A stretch of 64,000 nucleotides of DNA, taken from the NCBI RefSeq assembly GCF_000764305.2, contig NW_025947190.1, positions 528,997-592,996 of the forward strand. The letters run 5' to 3'. The position numbers and the translations under genes were made by a program. This document shows, one piece after another, positions 35,606-47,000 of the stretch (the stretch's first letter is position 1; the number at the start of each line of letters is the position of its first letter). The notes under the pieces are model-generated. The model searched no databases. It was not told where the DNA came from and was given only the letters and a program-made list of their open reading frames with translations. Origin of the DNA: Hyalella azteca. Its lineage: Eukaryota > Arthropoda > Malacostraca > Amphipoda > Hyalellidae.

Positions 35606-36572
35606 GCTTCTGAACGAAGACCTCTCATTTTGATGATCAATCGCTCTCTATACTTGATAATTAAAAATTTGTATGAGTGATTATTTTAATTATTCAGGTA
35701 AAAGATTTACTATTCAACTATCAAGAGTTGAAATCAACTGAACTTGAAAATTGTTTTATCTGATAAGATTTTTTTGCCTCTATATTGAAATCCTTAATTT
35801 ACCTAATGTTTACTATTTGAAAATTGCATGAACTAAACTAAATATCTATTATGTAACAATAAAAATATAACGAGAACTAAAATTTTCATTAAGTATCGAC
35901 TAAATTTGTATTAAATATATATGTTGTTTATAGGCTTGCTCGACATATGTCAAATTATTACGGTAGCCTGACATGAAATTGTTATCGTCATGAAAAATTG
36001 TTTTTTTTTATTAAATTGAGATATTAATTGTTTTCAAATATTCGATATTTTCTGGGCCAAGCCATAGGAATAATTTGTTATACTTAACTTTAAATAACGT
36101 ATACTTCACTTCAACCGCGACTAATAAAGCTAACCTTTTAGATATTTATTAAAAAAATTCATTATTCATTCTAGACGTACATTTATTAAAAAAATTCATT
36201 CCATCGACCTTTTACTAAATTTTTTAAGGCCGATGGAAATGTGTATTAAAGAATTAACGATCGATCATTCGTCAGTATGAACATGTTATTTAGTCGAAAA
36301 ATTGGACTTGATCAAGATAAGATAAAGATAAAGTGGATAAGTGATATGATCAGTGAGGTTGTGTGATGCGGCAGCGACCATAACAGGTACAAAGATACAT
36401 GATTACTATGCATGATTCATAGGCTAGAAATAATGAATATATTCATACATATTTTAATCCAACATTAAAATTTTGTTTGATTAATGGTTGATTAATTAAG
36501 GCTGGCCGTTCAGTGGTCACATGAAAGTTGTCAATCATTTTGTGGGGTTAAAGTGGATGGAAGAAATTGAAA

Positions 36573-36750
36573 ATGTATTAATTGTATACATGTATTAATT
36601 GTATACATGTATTAATTGTATACATGTATTAATTGTATACATGTATTAATTGTATACATGTATTAATTGAATACGCGAAATAATTGTATGGGAATAATTT
36701 TCATACGCGATTTAATTGTATGTGTATTAATTGTTTTTGTATTCATTGCT
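36573..36750. repeat. 18-bp tandem repeat of TGTATACA palindromes
   Basis: Five near-perfect copies of TGTATACATGTATTAATT run from 36573 to about 36670 and then decay into TAATTGTATG-type words to 36750. Each unit contains the self-complementary TGTATACA, so single strands could fold between any pair of units. Confidence 0.9.
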
Positions 36751-38565
36751 TTTACACTAAACATTCATTCTTCTTATATGAAAATAGAAATTTTTCGTTC
36801 GCTGAAGAATAAATATATAAATATTTTCTAGAAAATTTTTATGCCCGGAGCTACATGAATGAAATGATTTAAATTTTGAGAAAATAAGCCCTATTTATAG
36901 AAAAGTATATTTGGAAAATTTTCAGTAATGTCACTGAGAAATGACCATCTAATCATTAGAGTGCTGCGCCGTCTTCTCTAACGACCCTCATTAAGACCGC
37001 CTTATCATTTCAATAAAAGACGCAGCGATAGAGCAAATTGCATACGATCATTCCCCTGATACGACATTTCATTTCATAACAAATCACTCTGGCAAGCTTG
37101 ACACATCTTAGGAATATTATCTTAACTTTGAGGATGCATTATAATAAGGATAATTTACAAGAAGAATCAAGGTCTGTCCATCAGAGACACTGTGAACTGA
37201 ATAACTCCTAATTCAGTATTTTTGCCTCGATAGGAAATATATTCCATTCCGTAAAGAAGCATTAGAAAACATTATTATGTTTAGTATGATAAAATAGGTT
37301 ATTTCAAACAAAATTATAGTTTTATGTTAAATTTTAATTTTCATCATAATAAGATTGAAAAGTTTATCGATACGAAATTTTTCGCAAAAATGGCACTAAT
37401 AAAGAAATCCATATGAATAAATGAAAATAGAAGATTATATATTTACTAATTACTATCATCTTTTGCATTAATCTGAAAAATTATATTTCTTTCAGCATGG
37501 TTGTCATATAGGAATAATTTAATATTAATAAGTTTTACGTGACTTCAACTTCAATTGTACCGTTCTATAGATTATTATGCGATGACATCACGAATTTGAC
37601 AACGGGTCGTTCAGAAAAAGAAAAAAGTGGTACAATTTTTAATTGCATAAATTATTTAATAAATTGCACGACGCTTCAAAAGATATTGTTCCAAATTTAT
37701 CTTTAAGTCAAAATTGAGTTATTTTATCCCTAACCAATATTAACTCGAATTTGACTAGCTTGAAGGTTTTTTATTTACATGTTGTTTTTAGTTGTACTAT
37801 TTTTATTCAGTGCAATCAACAATAATAATTTCCACTGCGCACATGATATATCACACTTTTTCTCATATAATTAATTGCAAATTGAGGTTGGTAATGAAAA
37901 TTAAATATTATTATTTTAATGTCTCCAGTTCCTGGACCACGATGGAAAATATTCGTAACAAAGACACGAGGCATATATGCGCATTACCGAGCGCCGGCTA
38001 TTGAGGCAGCTAAAAGGTATCTGATCTGCTGTCGGTGGCAGTAAAACTCAAAGCCTTTAAAAGGACATTCAAACTCCATAAAATCGCTAAATTGCCTGAA
38101 TTTTATTTCGTCTTGGCACGATCCTGGAGACTAATTAAAGTGCGATGGCCGGTGGTCAAAGTGCAAGGACATGCTCGGCTATACTTGAGTCCAGGTTAAC
38201 TATACTTTTAATTTCAAGGCGAAACATAAATTACAGTAAAATTTTATGAACAATTGATTTCGTTATGGATATTAGTGATGTCGGCGCTGGAGAATAGGCC
38301 TGATGTGGCCTGTCGCCGATTCTTGTACTTGTCGTGACTTGTTCACAGGAGATCTAAAAACAGGTGCTTTACCGGTTTTCAAAACTGATAATTGTTTGAA
38401 ATGATTTGTATTGAATTTTTCCGGACGTTTTTACCGGCGAATTTGTGGTAAAGCTGAGCAACAAGTATAGAACACTCAAAGAAATGAATGACTTTGTCTA
38501 AATTGCGGCCTATAATGCTCTCAAGTGGGTCATACTCACCCAGTTTAGCTCGGTAAAAGGCAGTA

Positions 38566-38650
38566 TCAGTGCTGTATCCACTCTCTGCTCGTCTCGTGGG
38601 AAAGAAAGTATGTCACTATTTGGACAATAAAACCATTAAGTTCTCTGAGT
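38566..38650. repeat. Dispersed repeat, copy B
   Basis: Second copy of the element at 31436-31530, same orientation, about 70 percent alike by eye over the shared CTCTCTGCTCGT to CACTATTTGGACAAT stretch. It contains CGTGGGAA (38595-38602), which equals the Su(H) consensus YGTGRGAA, but a single such word is expected by chance. Confidence 0.55.
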
Positions 38651-39529
38651 GCATCGATGCTATCGCACAACTTCGTCTCTCATGGTCCAGAGGCGAGCGC
38701 GGCTGACGAGTTGTAGATCTGAAGCGGCGTTGATCGATCGCTTTTCGATCGCTAGATCACTTTTCTAGCCGCCTTGCCATCATAATTACAGGTTGCATCG
38801 ATCACCTGGTCTGTGCGGGACTCGGCTTGAGCCAACATGGACTTAAAATGTTCAAGCCAGAACCAAAATTACTAATGCACGCGAATGTGTAAAAATTGAA
38901 AATGTTTCGATGTCAGAACATTTTTTGGAAGTATTTGCGTTCTATTTATAATGGTCTGTTTCTTCAATATATTTTACCCCGCGGTGAAGCATTGAAAGAA
39001 GTAATTGCTTTTAAGAAAATTTTTAAATAGCAAAAATAAATTTTATTTTTCTAAAATCATGACACGTCAAATTTGGTGAAAAAATACTTACGTCTGAACG
39101 TCTTATTGCGCTAATTTCCAAAATATAGTGTAGAAAAGATCGCCATTACTAATATTAAGTTCATTTTGAAAAAAATTTTTAATCCCGAATATTTTTGTGA
39201 TAGAAAAAAAAGATTAGAATTCCATCGGCTGATAGTTTGTTTTAATTCATCAGAAATGTGACGGCAGAAGATAACGTCAGAGAGCCTACGCATGTTAGTA
39301 GAATAAAGTTAATTTTGTTGATATTAATGCAATCTAAATTATAGTTTTTGTTGAGAATAAAATAAAATATTTTCATGGAAATAATTCTGCACAGCGTCCA
39401 CGGTGGCAGCAAGTGTCACCTGTAATCAACCAACCGCCAGCACCGCGAGTTTCTTATCGTCTTTATATCGGCGTGGACATAGCGAGACTCCCTCGGTCAG
39501 AGATGCTTTATGTGCGGCTTATCATACGC

Positions 39530-39990
39530 TATTAGGTGTATACCTGACAAACGGCTCCTTGAACGCTCGTTAGGGTGTATATTGGTCGGAGGTGTATACC
39601 TGACAAACGGCTTCTTGAACGGTCGTCAGGGTGTATATTGGTCGGAGGTGTATACCTGACAAACGGCTCCTTGAACGCTCGTTAGGTTGTATATTGATCG
39701 GAGTTGTATACTGGTCGATGTTGTATGATGGCCGATGATATATATATGTATATTGGTCGTAGGTGTATATTGGTCGTATGTGTTTATTGGTCGTATGTGT
39801 ATATTGGTCGTAGGTGTATATTGTTCGTATGGGTATATTGATCGTAGGTGTATATTGTTCGTATGTGTATATTGATCGTAGGTGTATATTGGCCGATGGT
39901 GCATTTTAGTGTAGTTGTATATTGGTCGTAGGTGCATATTGGTCAATTGTATTTACCTGACACACGGCTGCTTGAACGGTCTCTTGAAAT
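39530..39990. repeat. Nested 56-bp and 17-bp tandem repeats
   Basis: On the left, three 56-bp units start TACCTGACAAACGGCTCCTT at 39541, 39597 and 39653 and end in GGGTGTATATTGGTCGGAGG. In the middle, the last part of that unit is amplified alone as about twelve 17-bp units of GTGTATATTGGTCGTAG. On the right, a diverged copy of the 56-bp start (CCTGACACACGGCTGCTTGA) reappears at 39956. The 17-bp array therefore grew inside a 56-bp unit. The reverse strand gives an open YTYDQ-type repeat frame that I do not regard as coding. Confidence 0.9.
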
Positions 39991-40369
39991 CGCGTGTGAC
40001 TAGTTTGCAACTGTTTCATCAGATAGATTCGAATCATGAAGGAAACTGATAAGAAATTTAGCATAAAATGAAAATTGGCTGAATTTTGGAAAACTACAAC
40101 ATGAAAAGAAATATTCAAGTACAAAATATATAGTAATAGATCGCATGAGACTCCGTTTGCACCGCCGAGCAATTTTTTCGCCTTATAAAAAAATCAATTT
40201 AAACAGCATTCAATCCTCTATCCAGAAGCGCGTGCAATAGACTACAAACTTGTCAATTCATCTAATCATCCATCACAGAAATCTCCATGAAATGCCAGTT
40301 TTATTAATGAGAATTGAAGCTATTGGATGTCCACTGATGTGCTTATCGAGAAGGAGCAAGCTGTTTCTA

Positions 40370-40850
40370 GCACGTTCTGCTAGATTTTTTCTAGCTTTTT
40401 TCACTTGATTTTTCTAGCCTGTTTTACTAGATTTTTCTAGCCTCTGAGCAACATTTTTTAGCATGTTCCAATAGATTTTTTTAGTCTGTTTCGCTAGATT
40501 TTTCTGGCACGTTTCCAGCTTGTCTCATTAGATTTTTTAGCCTGCTCAGCTACCTTTTTCTAACTTGTTTCACTAAATTTTTTTAGCCTTTTTAACTATT
40601 TTTCTAGTTTGTTTTCCTAGATTTTTTAGCCTGTTTTACTAGGTTTTCTAGCCTGTTTCACTATTTTTTTTGCATGTTTCACTAGATTTTTCTAGCCTAT
40701 TTCGCTAGATTTTTCTAACCTGTTTCGCTAGATTCTTATAGCCTGTTTCGCTTGATTTTTCTAGCCTGTTTCACTAGATTTGTCTAGCCTGTTTCGCTTG
40801 ATTTATAGCCTGTTTCACTAGATTTTCTAGCCTGTTTCACTACAGCGGGC
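40370..40850. repeat. 23-bp CTAG-rich tandem repeat
   Basis: About twenty units of GCCTGTTTCACTAGATTTTT plus CTA. Each unit has two CTAG words in an imperfect inverted arrangement (CTAGATTTTTCTAG), so the array is rich in short hairpin potential. Units vary mainly by T-run length and by CACTAG versus CGCTAG. Confidence 0.9.
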
Positions 40851-40855
40851 CGAGT

Positions 40856-41458
40856 TTGCTTATCAGACGAATGAGCGCGACTGGCGGGTACATTGCAACT
40901 CCATGGAGCACTTGGACTGAAGATAAACATCATTTATCAGCGAAGCTGGAAACTGTCAATAAAGTGTGACAAATTTATACGAGGACTGAATTTTGTCATT
41001 AACTATTAATTGACTCGAAAAGCTGTTGATTGCGGCACATTCTGGTGGCGTCTTCTTGACTGAAGAAATAAAAAATTAAAATTATTACTTTTAAAAATAG
41101 TTTTAGTAAATGCAGTTTTAAAATTCACATTGATTGAACATACATTCCAAATATTTTTTTAACGAATTTATATTTTAAATATAAATAATTTAATCAATTT
41201 CCTTCATTGTTCGGATTATATACTCTGTTAGCGCAACATACAAACTTCAATGTTTTCAGGCTAACAAATAATTACTGCCGGATAAATTTTTGACAAATAT
41301 TTCTCGCATTGATAAGTTTGAATAGATTTTTGTATCAAAAAATATGATCTGTGTTCGAATTAACAAGGAAAGTTGATAAATTTGTTAAGAATGACGGATC
41401 CTCTTCCTCACCTCAGGTGGTTATTTCTCTGTTGGAAGCTTTAGCAAAATTTAGATTT
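40856..41458. other. Intergenic spacer
   Basis: AT-rich DNA between two tandem arrays, with no gene or repeat seen. Confidence 0.5.
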
Positions 41459-41876
41459 TAGGGTAACTTACAGGCTTATAGCCGTCATCCTAGGGTAACT
41501 TGTAAGATCGTAGCTTATCATTGTAGGGTAACTTGCTGGCTCGTAGCATATCATTGTAGGGTAACTTAATTGCTGGCTCATAGTTTGTCATTGTAATGTA
41601 ACTTGCGGGCTCGTAGTTAATCATTGTAGCGTAACTTGCAGGCTCGTATCTTATCATTGTAGGGTAACTTTATAGCGCGTAGCTTATCATTGTAGGTAAC
41701 TTGCTGGCTCGTAGCATTTCATTGTAGGGTAACTTAATTGCTGGCTCTTAGTTTGTCATTGTAATGTAACTTGCGGGCTCGTAGTTAATCATTGTAGCGT
41801 AACTTGCAGGCTCGTAGGTTAACTTTATAGCGCGTAGCTTATCATTGTAGGATAACCATGCAGGCTCGAAGCTCTT
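41459..41876. repeat. 33-bp tandem repeat with a 168-bp higher-order unit
   Basis: The basic unit is GTAGGGTAACTTGCAGGCTC plus GTAGCTTATCATT. A block of about five units, including the variant with AATTGCTGGCTC and the TGTAATGTAACTTGCGGG variant, occurs twice in the same order. ACTTGCTGGC at 41531 and 41699 sets the period at 168 bp. This shows a recent duplication of a multi-unit block on top of an older array. Confidence 0.9.
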
Positions 41877-43507
41877 ATTCTACAAACAAAATTCTCCAAT
41901 CCTTTGGCCAAGCGGCAGCCATGCACTTGTTGGCTACAGGAAGGATTAAAGTGTGGTTTTATAGCAGGATATCAGATGAGCGAATGTTAATGTCACATTA
42001 GTTATGCATGTGGTGGGGAGATTGTGGTAGTGATACACTTGTAGGGTCCCGCAAATTACACTAGAAAGATGATAGGCGCTGGCTTTACGAACCTGGACGT
42101 CTCTTCTGAGATACGCATGCCAGCGATTAACTTCCTCGTCAGAAATAAAACTTTATGTCAAGAAAATAGATGAGGACTGCAAACATTAATGTGTTTGTGC
42201 TTCTATGTCTGTTAGAATAGTGAGAAAGCTGAAGTCCCGTGTTAATGAAAGTGCCAAAATCTCCATGAAGGAGCTGTTTTAGATATAAGATTTGCCGTCT
42301 ATCACATTATATTATTATTACATTTTCCGTCTTTAGCAGTTGAGGTTAAAAAAACATTTACACATTCGTGTATAATCCTGATTTGTAAAATAAAGTATTA
42401 ATTCTTCGACAGGTTGTGTACTAAGTGATTTTATTTTTATGATTTCAAATAAAATATTTGAATTTAAACTTTTAATTTCAATATTTCGCACAAGCCGTCG
42501 GTGGCAACCAACTTACTTAATCTGGTTTAATTAAGCATTATAATTGATTTCAATTTTTGGGTAATACTATGACCTGCAAAATACAGTTTTTATTACAAAT
42601 TTTTTTCCATTTGTACATACCTTGTCATACGAGGGACTTTGAAAATTGGCTTGCACTTTCACTAACGCTCGCGACAACATTGTAGAAAATTTTGGTACGT
42701 CTCTTCGAAGTTTCACTCAGTACTGTTGCACAAATATTTTTCAATTTTTTTTTCTCTTCAAATTGGTTAGCCGCTTGCTAATGCATTCTCTTATAAAAAT
42801 AATAACTTTTTCATCAAACGACTGCTATTGATCGAGCACTTTAAATCCTAGTTTAAAAGGCAAGCAAAATTTGGCCAGAAGACGAGTTTCCACAAGAAAC
42901 CTGTATCGAGAATTTCGTTTAAGATTCATGGAACCAATTGCCATTTTAATGCAAACGAAACTCCTGCCAATTGATAAAGCTTGACAGGACTGAGCTAGCC
43001 AATCTTTCGTTGCGCTTCTACAAGCAATTTGTCTGTAGTGGAGTTTTCAAATAATTATTCATAAGTCTTATCTTAATTGAAGTTTCTCCTTAATTGATTT
43101 AACTAAATTTGAGGCTTGCGTGTCTAAGCAGATTTTTTTATCCCTAACAAAGCATAGAGATTGAACTTCTTGAGTTATTTACATCAAATTTTCCGTCAGC
43201 AATTTAACAAGTTTCTTTTTATTTTTCTCGGGCGCCGCTACGAGGCACAAAGAGAAAAAAACTCTTCCGCGCCACAATTTGAAGGCATTTTTAAAACACA
43301 CTTCGGACCAACGGACGACCAAGATATGGAGCGCAATTATCCACAAGAGCATAAAACCCACCTCCATCATATTAAACTGACGCTTTTTACCAGCAACTCA
43401 ACACTTGATCGATCAAAGAGCTGACTGCTGCTTCGGCCGCGCTGCTACTTCAGCGTCTCTAACGCCTGCTGCTGTTGCTGAATGTTGGGCAGTCGCTCTC
43501 TTCTAAC
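41877..43507. other. Intergenic
   Basis: No gene recognised. Open frames of 60-90 codons near 42646 and 43161-43424 have no identifiable domain. Confidence 0.5.
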
Positions 43508-44035
43508 TCCAAAACTCTGACACGTCAAAAACTCCTGTATTAACACGTCCCTTAATCCAACTATAACACGCCTCTAACTTCTGCTCTAACACGCCACTAA
43601 CTCTTGTTTTAAAACTCCTCTAACTCCGGCACTAACACGTCTCTAACTCCGGTTTTAATACTCCTCTAACTCCGGTCTTAAAACTCCTCTAACTCCGGTT
43701 TTAACACTCTTCTAACTCCTGCTCTAACACGCTTCTAACAACAGTTTTAACACGCCTCTAACTCCTGCTCTAAAACGCCATCAACTCAGGTTTTAACCCT
43801 TATCTAACTCCTACTCTAACACGTCTCTAACTCCCACTCTAACACTCCTCTAACTGCTACTATAACACTCCTCTAACTCCTACTCTAACACGTTTCTAAC
43901 TTCCACTCTAACACTCCTCTAACTGCTACTATAACACTCCTCTAACTCCTACTCTAACACTTCTCTAACTCCCACTCTAACACTTCTCTAACTCCCACTC
44001 TAACACTTCTCTAACTCCTACTCTAACATACCTCC
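43508..44035. repeat. 23-bp TCTAACTC-type tandem repeat
   Basis: More than twenty pyrimidine-rich units of CTAACTCCCACTCTAACACT plus TCT. The left third is diverged (CTAACTCCGG(T/C)TTTAA variants) and the right third is almost homogeneous, so the array is expanding on its right side. Strong strand asymmetry in C and T. Confidence 0.9.
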
Positions 44036-47000
44036 AACAACTTAACAACCTCGACTGTCGCGCTTGTCTGCTGCACCCGTTGTAGAATTTGGCACTAATC
44101 GCGTAGTAACTTGCATGGCCACGCCATTGAAATCTTTGCTTGTATTGTGCCTCCGTTCAATTACTTCACCAAATGCTCAAGTTATCAGCATAAGCATCAG
44201 CCAGGCGCGTTAGATGCATACTTGCTTGCGAGCTTGAGATAAGCTGGAAATTTTCAGCCTTAAACACAAGCTTCAATGAGATAATGCGCTGGTGAAGACT
44301 GCACTGAGTGGGAAATAGCAAGGCATGGTTGCGCTTATGAGTGATGATGTATTTAGAGGTGTCGTTCATAATGCACAACCAGTCATAAAACTATGGCAAA
44401 AAAGTCATATCGTTCTGTGATCACCAATACTGAAACGTTGCATGCATAAGGCATCAGTGGTAGGAAGAACCCGACTACCTCTTCCAGTTTTCCATATACC
44501 GTGTTTGGAAGTATGTTGTTGTGCTTCACGATAACGCTTACTAACAATTACCTCGTTTTGTGGGCCTGAATTTGCAATGCTAAAATCCTTGTTTTAAGAG
44601 GCGATTCTTGAAAACTGACGTGCTTAATTCTACGTAAAACATAATTTACATATTATAAATCTGCAGGTTTTGGATGCCGATCAAAATTGTTAGATGGGTA
44701 ATCAATATCACAAAAGTTCGTGCAGCCAACTGACTGTTAACGACTAGATATGCCATATAGGGTAAGAGATTTTTGACATATAATAAATTATTGTTTATCG
44801 TGTACCAGTAGTCTAATAAACAACAGGAGGTCGCTGAAGTTCATCCGATCAAATAAACTACAGTAAACTGTGGAGTGTTCATCAGATATAAATAAACAGT
44901 GGATATTATGAGACGTTGCTTGAAGATGAGTCCCAAAGTGACGTATTTATTAGCTATGTGATCTTCACAAATGAAGAAATCATGCGAGCATCGGTAGATT
45001 GTGAGAACTTGCTTCATGCTTGTGGCCTCAGATCAGGCAACCTTAAAATGGCTGAACATATACGAACCACCATAAAAATTGTAACCTATTTACGGTATTT
45101 TGCACAGCTCTTTAAAGGCGGATCATTTAATGATGAAGCTCAAATTTCAAATTAAATAAAAATTGTCTATTTTAGAAAAATTTAAGTTTGATTAAAAAAC
45201 GAACACACTAGCAGTTTTAGCGACATCGGTTATATGTTGACGGATTCACAAGATAGCCTATTATTTGCAGTCTCCTAAATGCTTTTAATAAAAATGTTTT
45301 TAAAATTTGTCTATAAAATTTCTTGACGTTAGCTGATTTTATATTTTTGGTTCATTTGTGATTGTTTTAAACAAATGATGGAAATACTCACCAAAAATTT
45401 TAGATATTTTTTTGCGCAATAGTTCAGGCCACGTTAATTATTAATTTGATTGGACTTCCATCTCCAGACTAGTCAATTAACGTTTTCAACTTTTACATTG
45501 TCATTATTCTTTCAGCGTCCATAACTGTTGACATGTCATTCAACGTTTTTAACTCTTTGAATTGTGATTCAACGTCTAAAACTTCGAGGGACATTGTAAA
45601 ACGGAATTACAATCTCCAGGACACATTCGGATAACACAGAGACACCCGAGATTCATGTCACTGCGATAAGCTGGGTTCGCCTTCACCATTGCGAGAGATG
45701 GCGTCGAGAGATCTGTGAGAATTCAATTCCTGAGAAAAAATTAAAACGCCAACGACGAAAAATTAAAACGCGTACATGCACAGGTATGTTTTTATCATGT
45801 TGTACTAAGGTTGTCTCGGCAGGAAAATAATAAATTGCGTGATATTTTTCTTTACCGGTGATATTTTTCGAGTCTGGAAAATAAAAGCTGCCACTTACAC
45901 GACGTCTCTGCCTCAGTTGGTCGTCGTCCTAGGGACATGATAAGCCGCTTGTCTTTCGCACTAAAACATGGATGCTTACACGACGTCGTGCTAGGAGGTC
46001 TTGCTTCTAGCATGAAACGAGATCCTAGAGAAGAATTTAGGCAAATTGTCAACATAGCTGGGCATTAAATGATGATCATTGCTGGAAATTTGATGAGATC
46101 AGAAATGGGCTCTTATTCTCACCACAGCGTAGCTATTTTGACACCACAGATAAACATTTGATCAAACCACAGTTAGGTATTTCTTGAAACTGTAGATAGA
46201 CATTTATTGACACCTCTGCATGGAATTTATAGACATCTAAGCTAGGCAGGTTCTGTTCAACCTAGACGCTTATGGTTTAGGTTGACCAGAAGCGTCAATT
46301 TATTGCTGTTTCTCTTTTTAATTATCTTCAAGAGCTAAGAAAGTGTATATGCCCTAATTATCATTATGATGCAAGACGTTTTCGAGTTGAGTAGTGATGT
46401 TGGTATCAACTGATATAACGAGTTGATCATTTGAACATGAGCCTCGGCATTTGATTTCTTAACTTGAATGTAACTTAGAACATTCCATTGTAGCAGCACT
46501 CGTAAGATGCGAGTCTCACTTTCTCCGAATTGTACTGCCAAACCTATAACGATTTTTCAATTCTTGGTTTGAGATTTAAAAATTCCAAGCAATGCATTAA
46601 CTCTGCAAGCACAATAGCTTGCTGCTAATTCAAGGCGTGTTTAATGAGCTACAATCTAGCTACATGAAACTAATCAGCGTCTGATTCATGACTACAGAAC
46701 TATAATTACCAACCAATGTAATATTTCTTCAATTATTCTGCACGTCAACATTCACATATGATTCGAATTGCAAAAAAAAACAGAACGATTGTGATGACAT
46801 AATTGCAATACAAGGAAAACATTTTAAATTAAGTTCCTGGTCTATCGAACGGTGAAGCTGCAATTCTAATCCGTTGCTTGCAAGCCATTTAGTTGTTCCT
46901 CTCAATATGGACAAAAAAATTCTCAACATATACTGAATTTTCTAAAATTTGTTTCCGGCGTAACAGTCCCATACTCGAGCTTGTAGCCAGATGAGACTCG

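Larger units (their letters stand above)
35606..39529. other. Intergenic
   Basis: No gene recognised. It includes a 20-bp direct duplication of ATTTATTAAAAAAATTCATT (36144 and 36181) next to an 11-bp hairpin CCATCGACCTT/AAGGCCGATGG (36201-36211, 36226-36236), a run of GATA words at 36318-36342, an 18-bp array and dispersed repeat copy B. The block 37950-38190 is GC-richer with CTAATTAAAG and could be regulatory. Confidence 0.5.

Noticed and set aside
39626..40172. Minus-strand ORFs rich in YDQYTPT repeats
   Set aside because: Produced by the nested 17-bp and 56-bp arrays; no coding flank.
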